From Pseudomonas fluorescens (lineage in GTDB: Bacteria > Pseudomonadota > Gammaproteobacteria > Pseudomonadales > Pseudomonadaceae), in the NCBI RefSeq assembly GCF_902497875.1, contig NZ_CABVHY010000003.1:248001-312000 (forward strand): a DNA stretch of 64,000 nt, read 5' to 3'. The position numbers and the translations under genes are program-made. Of the stretch, positions 27,901 to 36,430 are shown piece after piece. The stretch's first letter is position 1. The number at the start of each line of letters is the position of its first letter. A model generated the notes under the pieces. That model worked only from the letters and a program-made list of their open reading frames with translations, was not told the origin of the DNA and ran no database searches.

Positions 27901-27995
27901 ATCGCGAGCAAGCTCGCTCCCACAGGTAAGGAGGTGTTCACAAACCTGTAGTCAGACTCCTACCTTGTGGGAGCGAGCTTGCTCCGGGCGGCGAT
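27901..27995. repeat. Paired REP elements (GAGCAAGCTCGCTCCCACA type)
   Basis: Two inverted copies of the GCGAGCAAGCTCGCTCCCAC repeat separate the convergent AraC and receiver genes. Confidence 0.85.
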
Positions 27996-28026
27996 CCGAC
28001 GATGGCATTAGCCCGGACACCCCCAA

Positions 28027-28395
28027 TCACCGCCCCCGATCACGCCGTAACAACTTGCGCACCCGTGCCACCAGCTCACTCGTGGCAAACGGCTTGAGCA
28101 AATAATCATCGTCATGCAACTCAAGCCCGCGCAGCCGATCTTCAATCCCGTCCCTGGTGGTCAGAAACAACACCGGCGTCGCGCCGCGCTTACGAATCTG
28201 CTGCTGCAATTGCCAGGCATTGAGCCCAGGCAACATGACGTCAAGGATGACCAGATCGTACTCAGGCCGCTCTTCGATAAAGCGTCGCCCCTGCATCCCG
28301 TCGACCGCCACATCCACCGCATAGCTCGCTTCGCCCAGGCCCTCGGCCAAGAGTTTTGCAGTCTTGGGTTCGTCTTCCACTAACAGCAAACGCAT
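28027..28395 (-). CDS. Receiver-only response regulator, probably truncated OmpR type
   Basis: This 122-residue protein is a complete CheY-like receiver: acidic pair in LLLVEDEPKT, phospho-acceptor in LVILDVMLPG, threonine in VLFLTTRDG and lysine in YLLKPFAT. The sequence is that of an OmpR/CopR-type regulator and the reading frame ends with RVRKLLRRDRGR, the linker to the winged helix, which is absent. The DNA after the stop runs into REP repeats and encodes no trace of a DNA-binding domain in other frames. No sensor kinase lies nearby. It may be a degraded regulator, or a single-domain receiver that works by protein contact. Confidence 0.75.
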   Translation of the reverse strand: MRLLLVEDEPKTAKLLAEGLGEASYAVDVAVDGMQGRRFIEERPEYDLVILDVMLPGLNAWQLQQQIRKRGATPVLFLTTRDGIEDRLRGLELHDDDYLLKPFATSELVARVRKLLRRDRGR

Positions 28396-28482
28396 GGTGC
28401 ACCTCGATTATCGTGGACACAGGCTAGGCGCCTTGGCGGCCATTGCCCATCACTAACGGTTATTTCGGATGAGCCGACTGAT

Positions 28483-29169
28483 TCAGGCCTGCGCCGCGCC
28501 CCGTAATTTTTCCAGATCCAGCACTTCGATCTCGCCATAATTCAACTGCACGATGCCCTGGTTCTGCAGGTCCTTGAGGATCTGGTTGGTGGTCTGCCGG
28601 GAAAGCGAAAGCATCAGCGCCAACTGTTCCTGGGGCAACTGCAGGACCCGGCGCGAGGACTCGGTCTCGCCATAACCTTCGGCAATCATCAGCAGTCGGT
28701 GAGCCACACGCGCCGCCGCGGGCATCAGGCTCAGCTGTTCGAGATTGATGAACGTCAGGCGCAATTTATGGCTCATCAACAACGCCAGGTGGCGCCAGTA
28801 CAGTGGATGCTCTTCCAGCAGTTCGAGCATCGCACTCTGAGTCACCTGCAACAGAGTGCAGCGGCCGACACCGTAGGCGTCGTGGGTTCGCGGCCGGCCA
28901 TCGAACAGGCAGATTTCACCGAACCAGTGCGGCGGTTCGACCACACTGAGCAGCGCTTCCTTGCCCTGCTCGCTGACCGCGCCAATGCGCACCGCCCCCT
29001 CAAGCACCCCATACAAGCCACAAGGCGGATCACCGCGCTTGAACAACCGTTGACCGGGCGCCAGGCGCCGCACCCTGGCGGCCGCCAGCAGACTATCCTG
29101 TAACAAGGCAGGTAAATGAGCGAACCACTGACCGCTCGACAACAGCGCACGCCAGGCCTGCCTATCCAT
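28483..29169 (-). CDS. Crp/Fnr-family transcriptional regulator
   Basis: This 228-residue protein has an N-terminal cyclic-nucleotide-binding-like barrel (LAPGQRLFKRGDPPCGLYGVLEGAVRIG, WFGEICLFDGRPRTHDAYG) and a C-terminal winged helix (LQLPQEQLALMLSLSRQTTNQILKDLQNQGIVQL). There is no N-terminal cysteine cluster, so it is not an Fnr-type oxygen sensor. The RTHDA pattern replaces the RSA of cAMP-binding Crp, so cAMP binding is doubtful. Its stop is 87 bases from the receiver gene on the same strand, so the two may be one transcript. The targets are unknown. Confidence 0.9.
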   Translation of the reverse strand: MDRQAWRALLSSGQWFAHLPALLQDSLLAAARVRRLAPGQRLFKRGDPPCGLYGVLEGAVRIGAVSEQGKEALLSVVEPPHWFGEICLFDGRPRTHDAYGVGRCTLLQVTQSAMLELLEEHPLYWRHLALLMSHKLRLTFINLEQLSLMPAAARVAHRLLMIAEGYGETESSRRVLQLPQEQLALMLSLSRQTTNQILKDLQNQGIVQLNYGEIEVLDLEKLRGAAQA

Positions 29170-29254
29170 TAGAACTCCCGATGATTGTCGCCTGGCTGAC
29201 AGAGCGAAGATTGAGCGCAGGGCATGATCGAACTCCCTAAAGGAGCCAATAACA

Positions 29255-29779
29255 ATGAAAAGCCTCGTTGACCATCTCAGTCAATACGCCGCCTACCATC
29301 GCGACCCGCGAAATATCATCAGCCACTTTATTGGCATACCGCTGATCGTGGTCGCTGTTGCGGTATTGCTGTCACGGCCGCAATGGCCGCTGGCCGGGCT
29401 CTGGGTGTCGCCAGCGGTGCTGTTGGCACTGGCCTCGGCGTGGTTCTATTTGCGTCTGGAACTGCGCCTGGGCGTGTTGATGAGCGTGTTGCTTGGCCTG
29501 TCCGTTTGGCTAGGTCAGGTGCTTGCGCAGGAAAGCACGTTGGTTTGGCTCGGCAGCGGCATCGGTATGTTTGTCATCGGCTGGGCCATCCAGTTTGTCG
29601 GCCATCACTACGAAGGGCGCAAACCGGCGTTTGTCGATGACGTGACGGGATTGATAGTCGGGCCGCTGTTTGTCGTGGCCGAACTGGCGTTCATGCTGGG
29701 GTTGCGGCGGGACCTCAAAGAGCAGATCGAGGCGCGAGTGGGTGGGGTCCGGATCAATCGGAAAAATGCGGCGGCTTGA
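29255..29779 (+). CDS. DUF962/Mpo1-like membrane protein
   Basis: This 174-residue protein belongs to the DUF962/Mpo1 family. It has the N-terminal YHRDPRNIISHFIGIPLIV motif, about four membrane helices and the HHYEGRKPAFVDD motif; the histidines of both motifs are the iron ligands of yeast Mpo1, a 2-hydroxy fatty-acid dioxygenase. In bacteria the role is less clear, perhaps in lipid alpha-oxidation. The start codon has AAGGAG upstream. It is divergent from the Crp/Fnr gene across 85 bases, so that regulator could act on it. REP elements follow. Confidence 0.85.
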   Translation: MKSLVDHLSQYAAYHRDPRNIISHFIGIPLIVVAVAVLLSRPQWPLAGLWVSPAVLLALASAWFYLRLELRLGVLMSVLLGLSVWLGQVLAQESTLVWLGSGIGMFVIGWAIQFVGHHYEGRKPAFVDDVTGLIVGPLFVVAELAFMLGLRRDLKEQIEARVGGVRINRKNAAA

Positions 29780-29787
29780 AAATTCTT

Positions 29788-29863
29788 AAAAGATCGCAGC
29801 CTGCGGCAGCTCCTACAGGTGTCCGAAAATCCCCGTAGGAGCTGCCGCAGGCTGCGATCTTCT
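29788..29863. repeat. Paired REP elements between convergent genes
   Basis: Inverted copies AGATCGCAGCCTGCGGCAGC and GTAGGAGCTGCCGCAGGCTG end both the DUF962 gene and the sulfate operon. Confidence 0.85.
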
Positions 29864-29867
29864 GATC

Positions 29868-30857
29868 TTAAAGGTTAGCCACTTTCTGCCAGACCTTCGG
29901 CTTGAAGAACAACGTCTCACCGCGCGCCAGGCCGATCAGGCTGTCGTGATCCTTGACCACTTCCGCTTCGATCAACTCACTCTGCCCTTCGACTTTCAGC
30001 GTCACCCGGGTAGTCGCGCCCAGTGGGCGGATATCGCGCACTTCAGCAGCGTGGTGGTCTTCCAGTTCATGGCGCGACAGCGACACCTCGTGCGGGCGAA
30101 ACAGCACGTGGTTGTCTTCGCCAAGGTGCAGGCGGTTGGAGTCGCCAAGGAAGTGATAGACGAAATCGCTGGCCGGGTTTTCGTAGACTTCACCTGGCGA
30201 GCCGATCTGCTCGATCACGCCCTTGTTCATCACCACGATACGGTCGGCCACTTCCATGGCCTCTTCCTGGTCGTGGGTCACGAACACCGAGGTCAGGTTG
30301 ATGTCTTCGTGCAACCGCGCCAGCCAGCGCCGCAGTTCTTTACGAACCTTGGCATCCAGCGCGCCGAAGGGTTCGTCCAGCAGCAGGACTTTCGGCTCCA
30401 CCGCCAGGGCACGGGCCAGGGCGATACGTTGACGCTGGCCACCGGAAAGCTGTTCCGGGTAGCGGTCGGAGAGCCAGTCCAGTTGCACCATGTTCAGCAG
30501 TTCGTGGACTTTGACCGCGATCTGGCTTTCGCTCGGGCGCTGTTTTTTCGGCTTCATGCGCAGGCCAAACGCGACGTTGTCGAACACCGTCATGTGGCGA
30601 AACAACGCGTAGTGCTGGAACACGAACCCGACGTTTCGATCACGCACGTCGTGACCGGAGACGTCTTCGCCGTGGAACACAATGCTGCCGTCATCCGGGG
30701 TTTCGAGGCCGGCGATGATCCTCAGCAGCGTGGTCTTGCCGCAACCGGAGGGGCCGAGCAGCGCCACCAGTTCACCGCTCTGGATGTCCAGATTGATGCG
30801 GTCCAGGGCTTTGAAGGCGTGGAAGTTCTTGCTGACATTACGGACTTCGATCGACAT
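29868..30857 (-). CDS. cysA: Sulfate/thiosulfate ABC importer ATPase CysA
   Basis: This 329-residue ATPase powers sulfate import. Walker A is GPSGCGKT, signature LSGGQRQR, Walker [13 protein letters not shown], and H-loop [18 protein letters not shown]-terminal regulatory (TOBE-like) domain beginning near [15 protein letters not shown] completes the CysA layout. It is the last gene of the oscA-sbp-cysT-cysW-cysA cluster, three bases after cysW. The REP pair follows its stop. Confidence 0.95.
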   Translation of the reverse strand: MSIEVRNVSKNFHAFKALDRINLDIQSGELVALLGPSGCGKTTLLRIIAGLETPDDGSIVFHGEDVSGHDVRDRNVGFVFQHYALFRHMTVFDNVAFGLRMKPKKQRPSESQIAVKVHELLNMVQLDWLSDRYPEQLSGGQRQRIALARALAVEPKVLLLDEPFGALDAKVRKELRRWLARLHEDINLTSVFVTHDQEEAMEVADRIVVMNKGVIEQIGSPGEVYENPASDFVYHFLGDSNRLHLGEDNHVLFRPHEVSLSRHELEDHHAAEVRDIRPLGATTRVTLKVEGQSELIEAEVVKDHDSLIGLARGETLFFKPKVWQKVANL

Positions 30858-30860
30858 GAT

Positions 30861-31733
30861 TTATTCCTCCGCCGCACTGGCGCGCAGGCGGTTAATACGG
30901 TTCTCGCTCCACTGCTTGAGCAGCAGGATGAAGAGCGCCAGGATCAGCAACAGACTCGCCACGGCAAACGCCGCGACATGGTTGTATTCGTTGTAGAGGA
31001 TCTCGACATGCAGCGGCAAAGTGTTGGTCACCCCGCGGATGTGCCCGGACACCACCGAAACCGCGCCGAACTCACCCATCGCCCGCGCGGTACAGAGCAC
31101 CACGCCGTAGATCAGACCCCATTTGATGTTCGGCACCGTGACATGCCAGAACATCTGCCAGCCGTTGGCGCCCAGCAGCCGCGCGGCTTCTTCTTCCTGG
31201 GTACCCTGCTCCTGCATCAGCGGGATCAGCTCCCGGGCCACGAACGGCACGGTGACGAAGATGGTCGCCAGTACGATGCCTGGCAGCGCGAAGACGATCT
31301 GGATGTCGTGGTCCTGCAGCCATGGGCCGAAGAAGCCCTGGGCGCCGAACATCAGCACATAGACCAGACCGGCGATCACCGGCGACACCGAGAACGGCAA
31401 GTCGATCAGGGTCACCAGCATGCTCTTGCCGCGGAACGAGTACTTGCTCACGCACCAGGCGGCGCTGACGCCGAACACCAGATTGAGCGGCACCGAAATC
31501 AGCACCGCGACCACCGTCAGCTTCAGGGCCGATAGCGCATCCGGCTCGAAGATCGCGGTGAAGAATGCGCCGAGGCCGAGTTTCAGCCCCTGGGACACCA
31601 CGATAAACAGCGGCAACAACAGAAACAGGGCGAAGATCAGCCAGCCGAGGCCAATCAGAATGCGTCGTGAAACGGCGCTGCCACGACGGGCAGCGTTAGC
31701 CGAGGAAGCGGCGGTAAGCGTTGAACTGGACAT
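30861..31733 (-). CDS. cysW: Sulfate ABC importer permease CysW
   Basis: This 290-residue inner-membrane permease has about six helices and the EAA-type loop [27 protein letters not shown]. The N-terminus is a hydrophilic stretch rich in Ala/Ser, as usual for CysW of pseudomonads. With CysT it forms the heterodimeric channel for sulfate and thiosulfate. It is 13 bases from cysT and three from cysA. Confidence 0.95.
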   Translation of the reverse strand: MSSSTLTAASSANAARRGSAVSRRILIGLGWLIFALFLLLPLFIVVSQGLKLGLGAFFTAIFEPDALSALKLTVVAVLISVPLNLVFGVSAAWCVSKYSFRGKSMLVTLIDLPFSVSPVIAGLVYVLMFGAQGFFGPWLQDHDIQIVFALPGIVLATIFVTVPFVARELIPLMQEQGTQEEEAARLLGANGWQMFWHVTVPNIKWGLIYGVVLCTARAMGEFGAVSVVSGHIRGVTNTLPLHVEILYNEYNHVAAFAVASLLLILALFILLLKQWSENRINRLRASAAEE

Positions 31734-31746
31734 ATTCCGGGCCTCC

Positions 31747-32565
31747 TTATGGGGTTTCGATGCGCCGCTGCAACAAGTTGATCAGCAGCAACAGGACGAA
31801 GGAAACCACCAGCATCAGCACGCCGATGGAGGTGGCGCCGGTGTAGTCGTATTGGTCGAGCTTGACCATGATCAGCAGCGGCAGGATCTCGGTCTTCATC
31901 GGCATGTTGCCGGCGATGAAGATCACCGAACCATACTCACCAACGCCACGGGCGAAGGCCAGGGCGAAACCGGTCAGCCAGGCGGGCAGCAACGCCGGCA
32001 CCAGGATGTAGCGAAACACCTGCAATGGCTTGGCCCCCAGGCAGGCAGCGGCTTCTTCGACTTCGCGAGGGATGTCGGCGAGCACCGGCTGCACCGTACG
32101 CACCACGAACGGCAAGGTGACGAAGGTCAGCGCCAGGGTGATACCCAGCGGGGTGTAGGCAATCTTGAAGCCCAGATCAGCGGCGAACTGCCCGACCAGT
32201 CCGTTCGGAGCGTACAGCGCAGTCAACGCAATACCGGCCACGGCGGTGGGCAACGCGAATGGCAGGTCGATCATCGCGTCGATGATCTTGCGGCCGGGGA
32301 AGGTGTAGCGCACCAGCACCCAGGCCAGCAACGTACCGATGATGCCGTTGATGATCGCGGCGTACAGCGCGGTACTGAAACTCAGCTTCAACGCCGCCAG
32401 CACGCGGGGGGCGGAGATGATCGCCCAGAACTGATCCCAGGTGAGTTGAGCGGCATGCACGAACATCGCTGCCAGGGGTATGAGCACAATCAGGCTGAGG
32501 TACACCAAGGTGTAACCCAGCGTCAGCCCGAAGCCGGGTATGACGGGGGAGATACGACGCGACAT
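31747..32565 (-). CDS. cysT: Sulfate ABC importer permease CysT
   Basis: This 272-residue permease starts [19 protein letters not shown], typical of CysT/CysU, and has an EAA loop [28 protein letters not shown]. Six membrane helices are visible. It pairs with CysW. A strong hairpin lies between sbp and this gene, which could reduce downstream expression relative to the binding protein, a common way to keep excess binding protein. Confidence 0.95.
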   Translation of the reverse strand: MSRRISPVIPGFGLTLGYTLVYLSLIVLIPLAAMFVHAAQLTWDQFWAIISAPRVLAALKLSFSTALYAAIINGIIGTLLAWVLVRYTFPGRKIIDAMIDLPFALPTAVAGIALTALYAPNGLVGQFAADLGFKIAYTPLGITLALTFVTLPFVVRTVQPVLADIPREVEEAAACLGAKPLQVFRYILVPALLPAWLTGFALAFARGVGEYGSVIFIAGNMPMKTEILPLLIMVKLDQYDYTGATSIGVLMLVVSFVLLLLINLLQRRIETP

Positions 32566-32590
32566 AAAAGTCCTTGGTTGAACGCGCGAA

Positions 32591-32612
32591 GCCCCGAATC
32601 GTAATCCGGGGC
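32591..32612 (-). terminator. Intra-operon hairpin between sbp and cysT
   Basis: AGCCCCG pairs with CGGGGCT around a nine-to-ten base loop. The minus-strand product has no long T-run behind the stem, so it looks like an attenuating or decay-blocking hairpin rather than a full stop. Confidence 0.5.
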
Positions 32613-32647
32613 TCTTTGCTAGCTACTGAGCAATCCGCTTCACGGCG

Positions 32648-33658
32648 TTATTGCGCGGTGTAAATCTGGTCGAACACACCACCGTCATTGAAGAATTTCG
32701 GTTGGGCAGTTTTCCAGCCGCCGAAGTCTTTGTCGATAGTCACCAGATCCAGTTTCGGGAACTGCTGGGCATACTTGGCCGCCACATCCTTGTCACGCGG
32801 ACGGTAGAAGTTTTTCGCCGCGATCTCCTGGCCGGCCGGGCTGTACAGATGCTTCAGATAGGCTTCGGCGATTTCGCTATTACCCTTCTTCTCGGCGTTC
32901 TTATCCACCACCGCCACGGGCGGCTCGGCGAGGATCGACAACGACGGCACCACAATGTCGAACTTGTCCGCGCCACCGTCTTCTTTCAGCGCCAGGAAAG
33001 CTTCGTTTTCCCAGGCCAGCAACACGTCGCCCTGACCGTTGTTGACGAAGGTAATGGTCGAACCGCGAGCGCCGGTATCCAGCACCGGAACATGCTTGAA
33101 CAGCTCCTGGACATATTCCTGAGCCTTGGCTTCGCTACCGCCGGCTTTCAGGCCATAGGCCCAGGCGGCGAGGAAGTTCCAGCGCGCGCCGCCGCTGGTT
33201 TTCGGGTTCGGGGTGATCACTTCAACACCCTTTTTGGTCAAATCGCCCCAGTCCTTGATACCTTTTGGGTTGCCCTTGCGCACCAGGAACACGATGGTCG
33301 AGGTGTAGGGAGTGCTGGCCTCAGGCAAGCGCTTTTGCCAATCGGTTGGCAGAGACTTGCCAAGCTTGGCGATTTCGTCGATGTCACCGGCCAACGCCAG
33401 TGTCACTACATCCGCCCGCAGGCCATCAATCACCGCCCGGCCCTGTTTGCCCGAGCCGCCGTGGGATTGCTGGATTTTCACGTTGTCGCCAGCGTGGTCT
33501 TTCTTCCAGAAATTGACGAACTCAGCGTTGAAATCCTGATACAGCTCACGGGTCGGGTCATAGGACACGTTGAGCAACTCGTAATCCTTGGCAACCGCGG
33601 AACCCGCAAAAATGGCGCTGGCCAGAGCGGCCAGGGCGTAACGGCGAATCGACGACAT
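32648..33658 (-). CDS. sbp: Periplasmic sulfate-binding protein
   Basis: This 336-residue protein has a signal peptide (about 23 residues, ending GSAVA-K) and the sulfate-binding family features: [20 protein letters not shown] at the mature N-terminus, [17 protein letters not shown], where the serine and glycines hold sulfate, [29 protein letters not shown], and [10 protein letters not shown] near the end. It delivers sulfate to CysTWA. It follows oscA with 152 bases and a REP pair between them, so it may have its own promoter as well. Confidence 0.95.
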   Translation of the reverse strand: MSSIRRYALAALASAIFAGSAVAKDYELLNVSYDPTRELYQDFNAEFVNFWKKDHAGDNVKIQQSHGGSGKQGRAVIDGLRADVVTLALAGDIDEIAKLGKSLPTDWQKRLPEASTPYTSTIVFLVRKGNPKGIKDWGDLTKKGVEVITPNPKTSGGARWNFLAAWAYGLKAGGSEAKAQEYVQELFKHVPVLDTGARGSTITFVNNGQGDVLLAWENEAFLALKEDGGADKFDIVVPSLSILAEPPVAVVDKNAEKKGNSEIAEAYLKHLYSPAGQEIAAKNFYRPRDKDVAAKYAQQFPKLDLVTIDKDFGGWKTAQPKFFNDGGVFDQIYTAQ

Positions 33659-33729
33659 AGTGAAAGCTCCTGAAATTCTTGGGGTGTTGGCTTTTCTTAT
33701 GGGTTCTGGAATCGGGTCGCCTCGGGAAA

Positions 33730-33793
33730 AGATCGCAGCCTGCGGCAGCTCCTACGGGGAGTTGTGTACACCTGTAGGGGCCTGCGATCTTTT
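33730..33793. repeat. REP pair between oscA and sbp
   Basis: AGATCGCAGCCTGCGGCAGC and a shortened partner (GTAGGGGCCTGCGATCTTTT) face each other. The second arm has lost part of the usual sequence. Confidence 0.75.
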
Positions 33794-33810
33794 GACGTTG
33801 GCTGTGGTAA

Positions 33811-33993
33811 TCAGCTCGGTTTGTTACCTGGGTGCTGCAAACGGAATTTTTCCTTGCGTTCGATCTGTACCACTTGCGCGTTATGCACGGTGATCTCCAC
33901 CGCCCCGAAGCGCAGGTCGCGCAATGCGCTCTGGATCTCACGCAAAATGGTTGCTTCGTCCTGGCCGTCAACGCTACGTAGAGATGCGCTCAT
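33811..33993 (-). CDS. oscA: OscA-like DUF2292 (YezD family) small protein
   Basis: This 60-residue protein belongs to the YezD/DUF2292 family. It has an N-terminal helix (EATILREIQSALRDLRFGAV) followed by the VEITVHNAQVVQIERKEKFRL strand pair. In Pseudomonas, OscA is a small protein encoded just upstream of sbp and the sulfate transport genes, and is needed under sulfur limitation and chromate stress. The start is the ATG with AGGAG eight bases upstream; the frame is open 14 codons further but lacks a site. A 25-base inverted repeat lies upstream (34074-34098). The biochemical role is unknown. Confidence 0.88.
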   Translation of the reverse strand: MSASLRSVDGQDEATILREIQSALRDLRFGAVEITVHNAQVVQIERKEKFRLQHPGNKPS

Positions 33994-34073
33994 GGTGCTG
34001 CTCCTGAAATAAGAGGTGCCTGGCAGTGGCGGCACTGCTTGCGGCGTGAGAGCAATAGTAGATAGGCACGGAT

Positions 34074-34098
34074 ATTCTTAAAAATACTATTTAAGAAT
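34074..34098 (-). promoter_or_regulatory. Perfect 9-bp inverted repeat upstream of oscA
   Basis: ATTCTTAAA at 34074-34082 and TTTAAGAAT at 34090-34098 form a perfect palindrome around a seven-base AT-rich spacer, about 80 bases before the oscA start. A CysB- or LysR-type regulator site for sulfur starvation is the likely reading; this is inference from position and composition. Confidence 0.5.
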
Positions 34099-34179
34099 GT
34101 TTATATAACCAAAATGAATTATTTGTTGGGGCGGGGGGTTACGTGGGGAAATGTAGATTTTGAAAGGCTCGAAGACCTC

Positions 34180-34320
34180 TGTGGCGAGGGGGCTTGTCGG
34201 GGCGCGCAGCGGCCCTAAATCGGCAATCGCGGTTTTTCAGACAGAACGCATCAGCAGGTTTTACGACTGCTGCGCAGCCGAACGGGGCGGTGCGGCGTCC
34301 CGACAAGCCCCCTCGCCACA
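34180..34320. repeat. Long inverted repeat with 22-bp perfect arms
   Basis: A 141-base element begins TGTGGCGAGGGGGCTTGTCG and ends with its perfect complement. The inner part holds a second imperfect pair (GCGCAGCGGCC, CTGCGCAGCC). The outer ends match the small palindrome at 17075-17104, and the inner part resembles 51350-51440, so it is a dispersed, possibly REP- or MITE-derived, unit. Confidence 0.7.
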
Positions 34321-34363
34321 GTTGTATGCCACAGGTTTACAACTGCCCCTCTAGCCAACGTAG

Positions 34364-36283
34364 CTACCGAATCACCGGCGCCCTCGCCCAATCCAGCTGC
34401 TGCGCCGGCACTGGCCGCCCAAACCAGTAGCCCTGGCCCAGGTCGCAGCCATGCTCGAGCAGGAAACCCGCTTGTTCGATCTGTTCGATGCCTTCGGCGT
34501 GCACCTGCATGCCCATGCTTTGTGCCAGGGCGATAATCACCCGCACAATGGCTGCATCGTCGTCATCCCAAGGCAATCCGGCGACAAAACCCTGGTCGAT
34601 CTTGAGTTTCTGCACCGGCAGCCGCTTGAGCCGCAGCAGCGATGAATAGCCCGTGCCAAAGTCATCGATGGCCAGACGTAAACCCAATTCGCGCAACCGG
34701 TGCATTTGCTCCAGCGCCACCTCAGGATCCTCCATCACCGCACTTTCGGTGACTTCCAGTTCCAGAAAGGCCGGATCCAGCCCGGTGTCGTGCAACACCT
34801 GGGCGACCTGCTGATAAAGCTCGCGACGGGCGAACAGACGACTGGAGACATTCACCGCGACGAACGACAACACCACTCCCGCCTTCAGCCATTGGCACAT
34901 CTGCTGACAGGCTTGCTGCAGGACCCAGGCATCGATCTCGGCAATCAATCCGGTGCGCTCGGCAATCGGAATGAACTCGGCCGGTGAAACCAGGCCACGC
35001 TCGGGGTGCTCCCAACGCACCAGCGCCTCGACGCCGATCAACCGACTGGTTTGCAATTCATGCACCGGTTGGTAGTACACCCGCAACTCCTGCTGCTCCA
35101 GGGCGCGCCGCAACTCATTGGCGATCTCTACCCGGTGCTGAGCGTGAGCGGTGAGTTCTTCGGTATACAGGGCATACCCTTCACGCCCGGCACTTTTGGC
35201 CTTGAACAGCGCCGAATCAGCGTTGCGCAGCAGTTGCTCGGCATTCAACGCATCGCTGGGGAACAGACTGATGCCGATGCTGGCATTGATAAAGAGTTCG
35301 TGCCCGTCGACCTGGAACGGCTCCTTCAGCCCGTCGATGATCCGCTGGGCCAGCGCTGCCGCTTGCATCAATTGCGGGCAACTTTCGGCCAGCACGGCAA
35401 ATTCGTCGCCACCCAGGCGCGCCAAAGTGACCCCGGGGCCGAACATCCCTCGCAGCCGCTCGGCCACCGCCTTGAGTAGCTGATCGCCGACATTGTGGCC
35501 GAGGCTGTCGTTGATGATCTTGAAGTGATCCAGATCGATCAACAGCAAGGCACAGCCACGCTTGTGGGTCTGCGCCGAGGCCAACGCCTGTTCGGCCCGG
35601 TCGGTGAAGAGCAAACGGTTGGGCAAGTCGGTCAGCGGGTCGTGGTGCGCCAGGTGCGCCAGTTCATGCTGCGACTCCTTGATTGCGCTGATGTCGGAAA
35701 ATACCGCGACATAATGGCTAAGCTCACCCCGGTCATCCTCGATGACCCGGATGGTCTGCCACTGCGGATAAATCTCACCGCACTTTCGCCGGTTCCAGAT
35801 CTCACCGCTCCACTCCCCGGTGCTTTTCAGGGACTCAAACATGGCGGCATAAAACGTTGGCGGATGGTGGCCGGACTTGAACATGCTCGGCTGGCGACCG
35901 AGCACTTCTTCACGCTGATAGCCGGTAATTTCCATGAACGCCCGGTTCACATGGACGATCAGCCCGCGCCGGTCGCTGACCAGCACCCCTTCGCGGGTGC
36001 AATCGAACACCGCCGCTGCCTGACGCAAACGCTCGCGGTCTTCACGTTGGTGGCGCAACGTTGCGCCGAAGCCGAGAAAACTCAGTAATCGTGCGCGAGA
36101 GCTGAAGATCAGGCCGGCACTGAACAGGGCCCAGACATAGCCGTTGATCAGTTGCCAGTGGACCAGATCAGTCGACTCATCGAAGAACCTGCTCAATAAA
36201 TGACCACTGAGTTGCAGCCAGATAACTGACAGCAGCAGGTAGAGCAGCGCCGCACGCAGAGCATCGCGATAAGAAATCGACAT
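34364..36283 (-). CDS. Membrane-bound GGDEF-EAL protein with PAS domain
   Basis: This 639-residue protein has two N-terminal membrane helices (about residues 10-65), a PAS domain (FDCTREGVLVSDRRGLIVHVNRAFMEITGY, near 95-200), a GGDEF domain near 210-370 with an intact RLGGDEFAVL active site, and an EAL domain near 385-635. The EAL domain starts with GVEALVRWEHP and keeps later catalytic segments including VNVSSRLF and DDFGTGYSSL. It could both make and break cyclic di-GMP. The gene stands alone; a redox or small-ligand sensing PAS is likely, but the ligand is unknown. Confidence 0.93.
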   Translation of the reverse strand: MSISYRDALRAALLYLLLSVIWLQLSGHLLSRFFDESTDLVHWQLINGYVWALFSAGLIFSSRARLLSFLGFGATLRHQREDRERLRQAAAVFDCTREGVLVSDRRGLIVHVNRAFMEITGYQREEVLGRQPSMFKSGHHPPTFYAAMFESLKSTGEWSGEIWNRRKCGEIYPQWQTIRVIEDDRGELSHYVAVFSDISAIKESQHELAHLAHHDPLTDLPNRLLFTDRAEQALASAQTHKRGCALLLIDLDHFKIINDSLGHNVGDQLLKAVAERLRGMFGPGVTLARLGGDEFAVLAESCPQLMQAAALAQRIIDGLKEPFQVDGHELFINASIGISLFPSDALNAEQLLRNADSALFKAKSAGREGYALYTEELTAHAQHRVEIANELRRALEQQELRVYYQPVHELQTSRLIGVEALVRWEHPERGLVSPAEFIPIAERTGLIAEIDAWVLQQACQQMCQWLKAGVVLSFVAVNVSSRLFARRELYQQVAQVLHDTGLDPAFLELEVTESAVMEDPEVALEQMHRLRELGLRLAIDDFGTGYSSLLRLKRLPVQKLKIDQGFVAGLPWDDDDAAIVRVIIALAQSMGMQVHAEGIEQIEQAGFLLEHGCDLGQGYWFGRPVPAQQLDWARAPVIR

Positions 36284-36430
36284 AAGCCAACAAATGTCCC
36301 TACGGAAAGATTGGAATTATAGAGGAAAGACACATCCCGCCACTCTTATCTGAAAGGGCGACTGGTTTTATCTGTGGGCTGAGTGATAATGCGGAGGCTG
36401 ATTTTCATTTTTTCGAGGACCATACAACCT

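Larger units (their letters stand above)
33994..34363. other. 370-bp intergenic region with an operator-like site and a long inverted repeat
   Basis: The AT-rich left half (34060-34130) is the control region of oscA. The right half is the long inverted repeat at 34180-34320. There is no gene I would support. Confidence 0.6.
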
